From Paraburkholderia sp. BL25I1N1 (GTDB taxonomy: Bacteria > Pseudomonadota > Gammaproteobacteria > Burkholderiales > Burkholderiaceae), in NCBI RefSeq assembly GCF_003002025.1, contig NZ_PVZB01000004.1, positions 1 through 64,000 on the forward strand: 64,000 nt of DNA, given 5' to 3'. Numbering within the stretch: position 1 is the first letter of the stretch; every line of letters begins with the position of its first letter. Under the pieces are notes generated by a model, which ran no database searches, was not told where the DNA came from, and worked only from the letters and a program-made list of their open reading frames with translations. Of the stretch, positions 46,900-55,770 are shown piece after piece. The translations under genes and the position numbers were made by a program.

Positions 46900-47382
46900 A
46901 TGCCAGCCGTCAACAAACCGCTGCATCAGAAAGGCGATTACCTTGTCGACTACGAGGAGAAAGTCTTCGAAGACGTGAAAGCCGAGCCGGGCGAGAAGGC
47001 GCTCGTCACGTTTCATACGGTCGCGTTCGAAGGTTCGATCGGTTTCGTCAATATGCTGCAGGCCACGCGCCTGCAACGTAAGGGCTTCGAAACATCGGTG
47101 TTGCTGTATGGGCCGGGCGTGACGCTCGGCTTGCAACGCGGCTTTCCAACGCTCGGCGACGAAGCGTTTCCCGGCCATCTGAACTTCAACAAACAACTGA
47201 CGAAGTTCATGGAAGAGGGCGGCAAGGTCTACGCATGCCGCTTCGCGCTGCAAGCACTGTATGGCCATGGCGAAGCTTCGCTGATCGAAGGCATCCGGCC
47301 GATCAGCCCGCTCGACGTGCTCGACATCCAGTTGCTTCACCGCAAGGACAATGCGTTGGTCATCCACACATGGACGGTCTGA
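46900..47382 (+). CDS. Nit1C protein, MSMEG_0572/Sll0783 family nitrogen starvation response protein
   Basis: 160 residues with no membrane segment. [46 protein letters not shown] matches the family named after MSMEG_0572 and Sll0783; part of it looks like a DsrE-type fold. It is always found next to the Nit1 nitrilase, and biochemical role is not known to me. First gene after the sigma-54 promoter, with GGAG before the ATG. Confidence 0.85.
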   Translation: MPAVNKPLHQKGDYLVDYEEKVFEDVKAEPGEKALVTFHTVAFEGSIGFVNMLQATRLQRKGFETSVLLYGPGVTLGLQRGFPTLGDEAFPGHLNFNKQLTKFMEEGGKVYACRFALQALYGHGEASLIEGIRPISPLDVLDIQLLHRKDNALVIHTWTV

Positions 47383-47412
47383 CGGCAGTTTGACGAGAGG
47401 CAAGTGACCACC

Positions 47413-48447
47413 ATGTCCGACAAACGTATCGTGCGCGCCGCAGCGGTTCAGATCGCACCCGACTTCGAGCGCAGCGGCGGCACGCTCGAGAAGGTTTGCG
47501 AGGCCATCGGGAAAGCCGCGCGCGAGGGCGTGCAGCTGATCGTGTTCCCCGAAACTTTCGTGCCGTATTACCCGTACTTTTCTTTCGTGCGGCCGCCGGT
47601 CGTGTCCGGCGCCGATCACATGAAACTCTACGAAGAGGCCGTGATCGTGCCGGGCCCGGTGACGCAAGCGGTGGCCGAGCAGGCGCGTTTGCACCGGATG
47701 GTGGTGGTGCTCGGCGTCAACGAACGCGATCACGGCAGCCTCTACAACACGCAGTTGATCTTCGACGTGGATGGCCGGATCGTCCTCAAGCGCCGCAAGA
47801 TCACCCCGACGTTTCATGAACGGATGATCTGGGGGCAGGGCGACGCCGCGGGTTTGACGGTGGCGAATACGGCGGTGGGGCGTGTCGGCGCGCTGGCCTG
47901 TTGGGAGCATTACAACCCGCTCGCGCGTTATGCGTTGATGACGCAGCACGAAGAGATTCATTGCAGCCAGTTTCCCGGTTCGCTCGTGGGGCCGATTTTC
48001 GCCGAGCAGATTGAGGTGACGATCCGGCATCACGCGCTGGAGTCGGGCTGTTTCGTCGTCAATGCAACGGGATGGCTTACCGAAGCGCAGATCGCTTCCG
48101 TGACGCCGGACACGAATTTGCAGAAGGCGCTGCGCGGCGGCTGCAATACCGCGATCGTTTCGCCGGAAGGACAGCATCTCGCCGAACCGCTGCGCGAGGG
48201 CGAAGGCATGGTGATCGCCGATCTCGACATGGCCTTGATCACCAAGCGCAAACGCATGATGGATTCGGTCGGCCATTACGCGCGCCCCGAACTGCTGAGC
48301 CTCGCGATCAACCGGCGGCCCGCGGAAACCGTCGCGCCGATGCCGGCGTGGCCGGCCACATCGAGCGTGGATTTCAATTCAACCGAAGGAGGATGCGATG
48401 AACGCCAGCGAGTCGCTGTCGGCGCAGAGCCGGCAATTGATGACTGA
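47413..48447 (+). CDS. Nit1 nitrilase (Sll0784 family)
   Basis: 344 residues, nitrilase superfamily branch 1. Catalytic triad by position: E47 (FPETF), K129 (RRKITPT) and C163 (ACWEHYNP); the WEHYNP context is that of true nitrilases rather than amidases. It hydrolyses a nitrile to acid plus ammonia. The Nit1C cluster has been linked to cyanide use in pseudomonads, as I recall. GTG at 47404 is an alternative start. The 3' end overlaps the radical SAM gene by 50 bp. Confidence 0.88.
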   Translation: MSDKRIVRAAAVQIAPDFERSGGTLEKVCEAIGKAAREGVQLIVFPETFVPYYPYFSFVRPPVVSGADHMKLYEEAVIVPGPVTQAVAEQARLHRMVVVLGVNERDHGSLYNTQLIFDVDGRIVLKRRKITPTFHERMIWGQGDAAGLTVANTAVGRVGALACWEHYNPLARYALMTQHEEIHCSQFPGSLVGPIFAEQIEVTIRHHALESGCFVVNATGWLTEAQIASVTPDTNLQKALRGGCNTAIVSPEGQHLAEPLREGEGMVIADLDMALITKRKRMMDSVGHYARPELLSLAINRRPAETVAPMPAWPATSSVDFNSTEGGCDERQRVAVGAEPAIDD

Positions 48448-49510
48448 ATTGCAGTCGACCGGTTTGCGGCTCGTGTCGCCGGATGCGGGCGCAGCGAGCC
48501 GGCGCGGCGGCGCGGGTCCGTCGGATCACAAGGCGGTGACGGTGGATGGCGTGACGATCATGGTGCCCGTGCACACGAGCACCGCGTGGCATTCGCCCTT
48601 CGTCGCGCAGACGCCGGATGCGAGCGGTTCGAGCGCGCTATTGCGCGGCACGATCCCAATCGCCAACATCAGCTTTCCGAAAGCGCCGCGTTTTTACGGC
48701 ATGCAGACACTCGACGGCGTGCCGTACTCGCATATCGCCGCGTTGCATAGCGCCGACGTGCTCGCGACCACCGTCTTGCAAACCTGCATTCGCTACGAGA
48801 GCCGGCGCAAGAGTTGCAAGTTCTGCGCGATCGGGCAGTCGCTCGCGGCGGGCCGCACGATTGCGCGCAAGACACCGGAGCAACTCGCGGAAGTGGCGCG
48901 CGCGGCGGTGTTGCTCGACGGCGTGAAGCATATGGTGCTGACCACCGGCACACCGCCCACGCCGGATCGCGGCGCGCAGGTTCTGTGCGAGAGCGCGTTC
49001 GCGATCAAGGCCGCAGTCGATCTGCCGATCCAGGCGCAATGCGAGCCACCCGACGACGACCGCTGGTTCGCGCGCATGAAAGCGAGCGGCATCGACACGC
49101 TCGGCATGCATCTCGAAGTGGTGACGCCCGCTTTGCGCGAACGCATCATGCCGGGCAAGGCGAGCGTGCCGCTGTCGCGCTACATGGAAGCGTTCAAGTC
49201 CGCCGTGGCCGTATTCGGGCGCGGCCAGGTCAGTACCTACATTCTCGCGGGGCTCGGCGACAGCGCGGCGGCGATTCTGGCGATGTCGCGCGAATTGATC
49301 GAGCTGGGCGTCTATCCGTTCGTGGTGCCGTTCGTGCCGATTAGCGGCACGCCGCTCGAAGATCATCCGGCGCCCACGCCTGAATTCATGAAGTCGGTGT
49401 TGCAACCGCTCGGCGGCATGCTCAATGCCGCGGCCATGCGTTCGAGCGATATCAAGGCGGGCTGTGGGAAATGCGGCGCGTGTTCGTCGTTGTCGTCGTA
49501 CGAGGAGTGA
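48398..49510 (+). CDS. Nit1C radical SAM protein, MSMEG_0568 family
   Basis: 370 residues. Cysteines C130, C140 and C143 (TCIRYES..., SCKFC) are the only candidates for the SAM-cluster motif and give C-x9-C-x2-C instead of the usual C-x3-C-x2-C. A second cluster-like motif C356-x2-C359-x2-C362 (CGKCGAC) ends the protein. [16 protein letters not shown] and [14 protein letters not shown] resemble biotin synthase-type beta-barrel strands. It likely modifies a substrate also handled by the nitrilase. It overlaps the nitrilase gene by 50 bp. Confidence 0.85.
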   Translation: MNASESLSAQSRQLMTELQSTGLRLVSPDAGAASRRGGAGPSDHKAVTVDGVTIMVPVHTSTAWHSPFVAQTPDASGSSALLRGTIPIANISFPKAPRFYGMQTLDGVPYSHIAALHSADVLATTVLQTCIRYESRRKSCKFCAIGQSLAAGRTIARKTPEQLAEVARAAVLLDGVKHMVLTTGTPPTPDRGAQVLCESAFAIKAAVDLPIQAQCEPPDDDRWFARMKASGIDTLGMHLEVVTPALRERIMPGKASVPLSRYMEAFKSAVAVFGRGQVSTYILAGLGDSAAAILAMSRELIELGVYPFVVPFVPISGTPLEDHPAPTPEFMKSVLQPLGGMLNAAAMRSSDIKAGCGKCGACSSLSSYEE

Positions 49511-49512
49511 TC

Positions 49513-50124
49513 ATGTTCGGTGAAGCGATTGCAGGCGAGACGCTGGACGGTGACATCGATTCCGCACCGTATGCGCCGAGTGAATTCCGCATTAAGTGGA
49601 CCACGTTGAATTGGGAAGCTGAAGAGGCATTCAAATTGCGGCGCGCGGTGTTCTGCATCGAGCAAGGCATTTTCATCGCGGATGATCGCGACGACATTGA
49701 TCGGCACGCGCAGCAACTGGTGGCCGTCAGTTGTCTCGGCGGCATGCCGGAGCAGGTGGTCGGCACCGTGCGGATTCACCGCGATCACGACAACGTTTGG
49801 TTCGGCTCGCGCCTCGCCGTGCACGCGGCGTTTCGTCGGCATGGAAAGATCGGCGCGACGTTGATTCGTCTCGCGGTGAGCAGCGTGCATGCGTTGGGTT
49901 GTGAGACCTTCCTCGCGCATGTGCAGAGCCAGAATGTGCCGCTCTTTCGCGCGATGCATTGGGACGTCCTAGCCGAGGAAACGCTGCTCGGCAGGCCGCA
50001 TCATCTGATGCAGGCGCAATTGGACCGCTATCCGCCGTGCGTCACGCCCTTTGGCGGTTTCGTCACGCGTACGCAAGCGCAAGTGTATTCGCGCCGTGTC
50101 GAGCCCGCGCGGAGTGCGGCATGA
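49513..50124 (+). CDS. Nit1C N-acetyltransferase, MSMEG_0567/Sll0786 family
   Basis: 203 residues, GNAT fold. FKLRRAVFCIEQGIF resembles autoinducer-synthase/GNAT N-termini and the acetyl-CoA loop is AAFRRHGKIGATLIRLAV. A C-terminal extension (GRPHHLMQAQLDRYPPCVTPFGGFV) is family-specific. Start 49513, two bases after the radical SAM stop, has GGAG upstream. Its stop overlaps the next ATG. Confidence 0.83.
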   Translation: MFGEAIAGETLDGDIDSAPYAPSEFRIKWTTLNWEAEEAFKLRRAVFCIEQGIFIADDRDDIDRHAQQLVAVSCLGGMPEQVVGTVRIHRDHDNVWFGSRLAVHAAFRRHGKIGATLIRLAVSSVHALGCETFLAHVQSQNVPLFRAMHWDVLAEETLLGRPHHLMQAQLDRYPPCVTPFGGFVTRTQAQVYSRRVEPARSAA

Positions 50125-51104
50125 GCGTCGCCGATCTCGTCGCCAGCTTGCGCGAAAGTCGTGGGTTCCGCCACAAGACCGATATCGTCGACGTGGTCGG
50201 CGCGCTGGCGAAGCGTTTGCCTCACGGCACGCGCGATCTTGCGCAAGCCGTGGCGCTCGGCGACGACTGCGCCGCGCTCGCCGATGGCGACGGCTATCTG
50301 CTTTTTGCGATCGAAGGCATGGTCAGCGATTTTGTCAGCGCCATGCCGTGGTTTGCCGGCTACAGCAGCGTGATGGTCAACGTCAGCGATATCTATGCGA
50401 TGGGCGGCCGGCCGCTGGCGGTGGTGGACGCGCTGTGGAGTCCGGGCATCGGCGCGGCCGACGAGGTGCTGGCGGGCATGGCGGCGGCGTCGGTCGCGTA
50501 CGGCGTGCCGATTGTCGGCGGCCACACGAATACGCGCAGCGACGCGGCGCAACTGGCGGTATCGATTATCGGCCGCGCCAAGGCGTTGCTATCGAGCTTC
50601 AACGCGAAACCAGGCGACAGCCTGATGATGGCGGTCGATCTGCGTGGCCGTTTTGAAGAGCCGTATCCGTTCTGGAATGCGTCGGTGGATGCGCCGGCCG
50701 AGCGTCTGCGCGGCGATCTCGAACTGCTGCCGCAATTGACGGAAAGCGGCCTGTGCGACGCCGCGAAAGATATCAGCATGGCGGGCACGCTCGGCACGGC
50801 GTTGATGTTGCTCGAATGCTCGCGAGTAGGAGCGCGGATCGACCTCGCTCGCATTCCCAAACCCGAAGGCGTGGCGCTGGCACGCTGGGTGACGGCGTTT
50901 CCGAGTTTCGGCTATCTGCTATCCGTGCGACCCGCGCATGTCGATGCCGTGCAGGCGCTATTCGATGCACGTGCTCTCTCGTGTGCAGTGATCGGATCCG
51001 TCGGTGCGGCGAGTCAGGTTGTCGTGCATCACAGAGATGACGCTGCAACGCTATGGGATTTTCAGCGCGAGCCTTTCATTGTCGGGAAGGATGAGGTGAC
51101 ATGA
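50121..51104 (+). CDS. Nit1C AIR synthase-related protein, Sll0787 family
   Basis: 327 residues of the PurM/ThiL/HypE superfamily: AVALGDDCAALADG (N-terminal ATP/Mg loop), MVNVSDIYAMGGRPLAVVDAL, GGHTNTRSDAAQLAVSIIG and the C-terminal DISMAGTLGTALMLLE. These enzymes phosphorylate or activate amide/carboxylate oxygens with ATP. It overlaps the acetyltransferase gene by 4 bp and the following glycosyltransferase remnant by 4 bp (ATGA at both). Confidence 0.85.
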   Translation: MSVADLVASLRESRGFRHKTDIVDVVGALAKRLPHGTRDLAQAVALGDDCAALADGDGYLLFAIEGMVSDFVSAMPWFAGYSSVMVNVSDIYAMGGRPLAVVDALWSPGIGAADEVLAGMAAASVAYGVPIVGGHTNTRSDAAQLAVSIIGRAKALLSSFNAKPGDSLMMAVDLRGRFEEPYPFWNASVDAPAERLRGDLELLPQLTESGLCDAAKDISMAGTLGTALMLLECSRVGARIDLARIPKPEGVALARWVTAFPSFGYLLSVRPAHVDAVQALFDARALSCAVIGSVGAASQVVVHHRDDAATLWDFQREPFIVGKDEVT

Positions 51105-51214
51105 ACGCGTTATGCACAGTCAACCCGCGTGACGGCGTTCTGCACACGCTCGAACTGACGACGCGTTTGACGACACATGGGCACGACGCGACCGTGCTCG
51201 TGCCCACTCATTGA
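51101..51214 (+). pseudogene. Remnant of a Nit1C glycosyltransferase (MSMEG_0565 family), N-terminal 37 codons
   Basis: An ATG overlapping the previous stop opens a 37-codon frame, MNALCTVNPRDGVLHTLELTTRL...VPTH, then TGA. NPRDGVLHTLELTTRLTTHGHDATVLVPTH corresponds to the first strand-helix-strand (PRGGVVHTLELAEAL...GHDVTV) of GT4-type glycosyltransferases, and the MSMEG_0565 family is the glycosyltransferase usually found at this place in Nit1C. The other roughly 340 codons are missing and the next gene starts 14 bp later. It could still be translated as a short peptide. Confidence 0.6.
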
Positions 51215-51228
51215 TTCGAGGATCAGCA

Positions 51229-51513
51229 ATGCCTGTCATGCACTTTCGCATTCAATGGCCCGACGGCGACGAAGCGAACTGTTACTCGCCGTCGCACGTG
51301 ATCGGCGATTTTTTCACCGCGGGCGAGGCTTACGCGCTGGAGGATTTCGTGGCGCGCTCGCGGCAGGCGCTGGGCATCGCGTCCGAGCGGGTGCGCGAGA
51401 AATATGGCTTTGCCTGCTCGGCGGCGATGGACCAGCTTGCGCAGATCGAGCGCGACGCGGCGCGCTTTCGCGATCGGCCGGACGCGACCGTCAAGGTTAT
51501 CGAATTCAGCTAG
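51229..51513 (+). CDS. Nit1C protein, MSMEG_0570 family nitrogen starvation response protein
   Basis: 94 residues, MPVMHFRIQWPDGDEANCYSPSHVIGDFFTAG, followed by a helical region rich in charged residues. It matches the small MSMEG_0570 family that is diagnostic of Nit1C. Function unknown. GAGGA precedes ATG 51229. It is followed by the flavoprotein gene after 26 bp. Confidence 0.85.
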   Translation: MPVMHFRIQWPDGDEANCYSPSHVIGDFFTAGEAYALEDFVARSRQALGIASERVREKYGFACSAAMDQLAQIERDAARFRDRPDATVKVIEFS

Positions 51514-51539
51514 GCGCTTATTCTTTCAGAGGACGCATC

Positions 51540-52829
51540 ATGTCGAATCCAGCACATCACGCGCGTGCCGAGGGCCATTACAGCGTGCTCGTCGTCGGCG
51601 GCGGGCAGGCGGGCCTGTCGGTCAGCTATTACCTCAAAGAGGCCGGCATCGACCATCTGGTCGTGGAAAAGAACACCGTGACGCACACGTGGCGCGAGCA
51701 GCGCTGGGACGCTTTCTGTCTGGTCACGCCGAACTGGCAATGCGCGCTGCCCGGTTATCCGTATCGCGGCGACGATCCGCACGGCTTCATGAAGAAGGAC
51801 GAGATCGTAGCTTACCTCGACGGTTTCATTGAACATGTCGATGCGCCGTTGATGGAGCGCACGGAGGTCAAACGCGTCAAACGGCGCGACGACGGCGTCT
51901 ACGCGATCACGACGACGCGGGGCGATTTCAGCGCGGATCAGGTGGTGGTGGCCTCGGGCGGCTACCACACGCCGATCGTGCCGCGCCTGGCAGAGCGCTT
52001 GCCCGCGCGAATCGTGCAACTGCAGTCGTCGGCGTATCGCAACCCGCAGGCGTTGCCTGACGGCGCGGTGATGGTGGTCGGCACAGGGCAGTCCGGCGCG
52101 CAGATCGCGGAAGACCTGCATCTGGCCGGCCGCAAGGTGGTGCTGGCGGTCGGCGAGGCGCCGCGTTGCGCGCGCTTCTATCGTGGCCGCGACGTGGTGG
52201 ATTGGCTGGCCGACATGCAGTACTACGACATGCCGGTGGAAAAACATCCGTTGCGCGAAGGCGTGCGCGACAACACCAATCATTACGTGACGGGCCGCGA
52301 CGGCGGCCGCGATATCGATCTGCGCAAGTTCGCTGCCGAAGGCATGGAGTTGTACGGCCGCCTCGACGATCTGCGCGACGGCCGGTTTCATTTCTCGCCC
52401 ACGCTCGCGGCCAATCTCGATGCGGCGGACGATACGTATAACCGGATCAACGTGAGCATCGACAACTTCATCGAGAAGCGCGGTATCGACGCGCCGAAGG
52501 GCGGTGTGTACGAACCTGTCTGGCGTCCGTCACAGGAACGCACCACGCTTGATCTGGAAGCAAGCGGGATTGCCGCGATCATCTGGTGCATCGGTTTTAC
52601 GCCGGACTTCAGCTGGCTCGACGCGCCCGTGTTCAACGGTCGCGGTTATCCGGCGCATGCGCGCGGCATTACGCCGATCGACGGTTTGTATTTCGTCGGC
52701 TTGCCGTGGCTGCATACGTGGGGTTCGGGGCGTTTCTCCGGCGTCGCGCGCGATGCGGAGTTCATCGTGCAGGCGATTCGGGAGAAGGCAAGTGAGCGCG
52801 CGTCGTTATCGTCCGCTGTCGCCGCGTGA
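51540..52829 (+). CDS. Nit1C FAD-dependent oxidoreductase, MSMEG_0569 family
   Basis: 429 residues, flavin monooxygenase-like. It has an FAD motif LVVGGGQAGLSVSYYLKEAG (near 18), HTWREQRWDAFCLVTPNWQCALPG, a second nucleotide motif VVGTGQSGAQIAEDLHLAG and a late IIWCIGFTPDFSWLD...GLYFVGLPW segment. It probably oxidises the pathway intermediate using NAD(P)H and oxygen. Last gene of the cluster. GAGG lies upstream of the ATG. Confidence 0.87.
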   Translation: MSNPAHHARAEGHYSVLVVGGGQAGLSVSYYLKEAGIDHLVVEKNTVTHTWREQRWDAFCLVTPNWQCALPGYPYRGDDPHGFMKKDEIVAYLDGFIEHVDAPLMERTEVKRVKRRDDGVYAITTTRGDFSADQVVVASGGYHTPIVPRLAERLPARIVQLQSSAYRNPQALPDGAVMVVGTGQSGAQIAEDLHLAGRKVVLAVGEAPRCARFYRGRDVVDWLADMQYYDMPVEKHPLREGVRDNTNHYVTGRDGGRDIDLRKFAAEGMELYGRLDDLRDGRFHFSPTLAANLDAADDTYNRINVSIDNFIEKRGIDAPKGGVYEPVWRPSQERTTLDLEASGIAAIIWCIGFTPDFSWLDAPVFNGRGYPAHARGITPIDGLYFVGLPWLHTWGSGRFSGVARDAEFIVQAIREKASERASLSSAVAA

Positions 52830-52863
52830 CGTTGCTCGACGTAGTGGCCAGGCATGGTGCATG

Positions 52864-52898
52864 AAAAAAAGGCCGCTGCGTTTTTCATCGCAGCGGCC
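52864..52898 (-). terminator. Terminator of the phospholipase C gene (minus), shared with Nit1C end
   Basis: Stem GGCCGCTGCG (52871-52880) pairs with CGCAGCGGCC (52889-52898); seven A on the plus strand at 52864-52870 read as a T-run on the minus strand. On the plus strand the tail is only weakly T-rich. Confidence 0.8.
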
Positions 52899-52929
52899 GC
52901 TGTATTTCACCGATACGTTCGGCTAAGGC

Positions 52930-55041
52930 TTAGCTACCCAGCGCCGGATCGCTCATGCTGCTCTTGCCGGTTTCCACGTGTCCGGCAAATCGCCGCGCGA
53001 ACAGCGGATCCGTATTGACCGTAATCGCCAGATCGTACCAGCCGTGCGCGTTGCGCAGATCGAGGTAGATCTGGTCGGTATCGCCGCCGCGCACCGTATG
53101 CCGGATCACGTTGTTCGGGTCGTACGCGTTGACGATCTTGAACTGGGCAGGCGCGCTGCCCACGTTTTCCAGCCGCAGTTGCAGATTGCCGTTCGCGACG
53201 TCATAACCTTCCTCGACTTCAGGCCGCGCGATGTCGGAGCCGTTCCACCAGCTGCGCGCGACCGGCTTGCCCGCGAAGCGGCGCAGAAAGCCATTCGGGC
53301 CGTACACGGTGAAGTCGTAGCTGCCGTCTGCATTCAGCGGCAATACGTCCTGCAGGCGCTTGCCGGCTTCGACCGTATAGGTGCGCGGCGCGTCGAGACT
53401 ATGAGCGGCGTAGACGAGAAACACTGCGCCGGTACGGCCCGTGTTGACGAAGCGCATCGTGAGCTGGTTGGCCGAACCTTCGCCATGCACTCGCACGAAC
53501 AACTCGTACGGCAACGCGCGCGCGGGGCGCATGCCGGGTTCCTGCTTCGGCACGGCCTGCAACGCGGGCGGCAGCGGCACGTAATCCGGATGGCGGTTCT
53601 GATCCGGCGGCACGTAGCCGCTCGTGCCCGGCAGCGTCGGGAAAGCGTCGTTCGGATTGCTGAAGTTGAACGCCGACATCAGATCGCCGCACACCGCGCG
53701 GCGCCACGGCGTGATGTTCGACTCGCCGAGATTGTGCTCGTGGCCGAAACGCTTTTCGATGAAACGGATCACCGACGTGTGGTCGAACAGCTCCGAGCAC
53801 ACGTAGCCGCCTTTGGACCACGGCGACACCACCAGCATCGGCACACGCGGTCCGAGGCCGTACGGGGCGGCGGGAATCTTCGCGTCGCCCGGATAGATTT
53901 CGTTGCTGGTGTCGACGGTGGACAGACCGTTCGCGCTCGACGACGGTGCGAACGGCGGCACCATGTGATCGAAGAAGCCGTCGTTCTCGTCGTAGTTGAT
54001 CAGCAGCACCGTCTTGCTCCACACCTCGGGATTCGACGTGAGAATCTGCAAGACCTGGTCGATGTACCACGCGCCATAGTTCGTCGGCCAGTTCGGATGT
54101 TCGGAGTAGGCTTCGGGCGCGACGATCCACGACACTTGCGGCAATGCGTTGCTCTGCACGTCGCGCTTGAGGATGTCGAAGTAGCCGTCGCCCTTCGCCG
54201 CGTTCGTGCCGGTGCGCGCGTTGTCGTAAAGCGGGTTGCCGGGCTGCGCGTTGCGGTACTGGTTGAAATAGAGCAGCGAGTTGTCGCCGTAGTTGCCGAT
54301 GTACGGGTTCTGCGTCCAGCCCCACGAGCCGTTCGCATCGAGACCGGCGCCGATGTCCTGATAGATCTTCCACGAAATGCCCGCGTTTTGCAGCACTTCG
54401 GGGTACGTGGACCAGCCATAGCCGAGTTCGGAGTTGTCGATCACCGGACCGCCGCCGCTGCCGTCGTTGCCGACCCAGCCGCTCCACATGTAATAGCGGT
54501 TCGGGTCCGTCGGTCCCATCAGCGAGCAGTGGTACGCGTCGCAGATGGTGAAGGCGTCGGCGAGTTGATAGTGAAACGGAATGTCCTCGCGCGTGAAATA
54601 GGCCATCGTCGTGGCACTTTTGGCGGGCACCCATTGATCGTAGCGGCCGCCGTTCCATGCCGCGTGCGTGCTGGTCCAGTCGTGCGCGAGATCCTGCAGG
54701 AATTGCAGACCCAGATTCGGCGCGCTCGGGCGGAACGGCAGCACGTAACCGGCGTCCGCCGCGAGCGGCTGATACCACACGGGCTTGCCGTTGGGCAGAT
54801 TGATCGCGCGCGTGTCGCCAAAACCGCGCACGCCCTTGAGCGTGCCGAAGTAGTGGTCGAACGAACGGTTTTCCTGCATCAGCACGACGATGTGCTCGAC
54901 GTCGCGAATGGTGCCGGTCTTGTTGTTGGCGGGAATGGCGAGTGCATTGCGAATGCCCAGCGGCAGCATGCTCAGCGCGGTGGCGGAACCGGCAGCATGC
55001 GCGGCGGAGCGCAGAAAATCACGGCGATTTTTTGAGGTCAT
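52930..55041 (-). CDS. Phosphocholine-specific phospholipase C, Tat-exported
   Basis: 703 residues (Pseudomonas PlcH/PlcN about 690-730). A Tat signal (SKNRRDFLRSAAHAAG) is followed by the phosphoesterase domain starting DVEHIVVLMQENRSFDHYFGTLKGVRGF, with the active-site Thr region GPTDPNRYYMWSGW and YDENDGFFDHMVPP metal ligands. Two C-terminal beta-sandwich domains (about 500-703) end the protein. It releases phosphocholine or related head groups outside the cytoplasm; phosphate limitation is a usual inducer, but no Pho box was found. Start MTSKNRR (55041) is preferred to 55083. Confidence 0.92.
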   Translation of the reverse strand: MTSKNRRDFLRSAAHAAGSATALSMLPLGIRNALAIPANNKTGTIRDVEHIVVLMQENRSFDHYFGTLKGVRGFGDTRAINLPNGKPVWYQPLAADAGYVLPFRPSAPNLGLQFLQDLAHDWTSTHAAWNGGRYDQWVPAKSATTMAYFTREDIPFHYQLADAFTICDAYHCSLMGPTDPNRYYMWSGWVGNDGSGGGPVIDNSELGYGWSTYPEVLQNAGISWKIYQDIGAGLDANGSWGWTQNPYIGNYGDNSLLYFNQYRNAQPGNPLYDNARTGTNAAKGDGYFDILKRDVQSNALPQVSWIVAPEAYSEHPNWPTNYGAWYIDQVLQILTSNPEVWSKTVLLINYDENDGFFDHMVPPFAPSSSANGLSTVDTSNEIYPGDAKIPAAPYGLGPRVPMLVVSPWSKGGYVCSELFDHTSVIRFIEKRFGHEHNLGESNITPWRRAVCGDLMSAFNFSNPNDAFPTLPGTSGYVPPDQNRHPDYVPLPPALQAVPKQEPGMRPARALPYELFVRVHGEGSANQLTMRFVNTGRTGAVFLVYAAHSLDAPRTYTVEAGKRLQDVLPLNADGSYDFTVYGPNGFLRRFAGKPVARSWWNGSDIARPEVEEGYDVANGNLQLRLENVGSAPAQFKIVNAYDPNNVIRHTVRGGDTDQIYLDLRNAHGWYDLAITVNTDPLFARRFAGHVETGKSSMSDPALGS

Positions 55042-55122
55042 GGTATTGGCTTTCGATCTTCGGTGGAGGAACGATGCACGCAACGCACGAGACTCGCCCG
55101 CGCGCCGCGTGACGCGCGAAAC

Positions 55123-55449
55123 TCAGTCGACGGTATGGATCACGGGTGTGGCGAGCGGCGTCGACGCGGCGGCGGACAATGCCGGGTCGGCGCTTGATGC
55201 GGGTAGTGCGGGGGTTTGAATCGTAACGGCAGCGGGCGCGGGTGAAGCGAAGGCCGGATTCGCCGACAGCACGGCGCCGGCGTTACTGTCGCCGGCCGGA
55301 CTCCCGGTAGAAGTCACCGCGTGCGTGTCCGGGGTTTTGTCGTCGTCGTTGCCGCATGCGCCGAGCAGCATGCACAGCGACACGGCGGCCAGTGCGGCCG
55401 CCAAACGTTTGCAATGCAAGGCAATCGACGGGTTCGACACAACAGACAT
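55123..55449 (-). CDS. Small lipoprotein of unknown function
   Basis: 108 residues. A signal peptide with lipobox LLGAC (Cys near residue 32) is followed by an Ala/Pro/Ser/Thr-rich, low-complexity tail (PAFASPAPAAVTIQTPALPASSADPALSAA), the pattern of an extended surface lipoprotein. It precedes the phospholipase gene by 81 bp on the same strand and may share its transcript. Start MSVVSNP chosen; 14 more codons are possible. Confidence 0.7.
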   Translation of the reverse strand: MSVVSNPSIALHCKRLAAALAAVSLCMLLGACGNDDDKTPDTHAVTSTGSPAGDSNAGAVLSANPAFASPAPAAVTIQTPALPASSADPALSAAASTPLATPVIHTVD

Positions 55450-55586
55450 GGCAATGTCTCCGGCACGGGGAAGATGAGCCAGGGCGTCCATGTGCCCAGG
55501 TCAGCGATGCGCAAGAATAGTCGCTTACCTGTGTAACTTTTGTGAAGATGTGGAAATTTGGGTATTTGTTGAGAATTGCGCGACCG

Positions 55587-55766
55587 TCAATCCTGGATGG
55601 CCACGATGGCCTCGATCTCGACGGTAATATTGCCCGGCAGCGAGCCCGCGCCGACCGCGGAGCGCGAGATTGGCCCCGCGTGCGCAGTGCGTGAAGTTAA
55701 TCTGAGGCGTTTGCCGGCAATAGCGTTATGACGCGGCACGTCGTCGGGAAGATGCGCCGCGCTCAT
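55587..55766 (-). pseudogene. Internally deleted RidA-family gene
   Basis: 59 codons. The end (RSAVGAGSLPGNITVEIEAIVAIQD) is a typical RidA C-terminus (RSAVGVAALPGGITVEIEAI), and the start could be a RidA N-terminal strand, but about 60 middle residues are missing against a normal 115-130. It begins 5 bp after the hydrolase stop, as the last gene of the minus box operon. It may be a decayed accessory gene; a free-standing small protein is possible but unlikely to fold as RidA. Confidence 0.55.
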
Positions 55767-55770
55767 GACC

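Noticed and set aside
52978..55035. 685-codon plus-strand open frame
   Set aside because: Antisense to the phospholipase C gene, whose Tat signal and catalytic motifs are clear.
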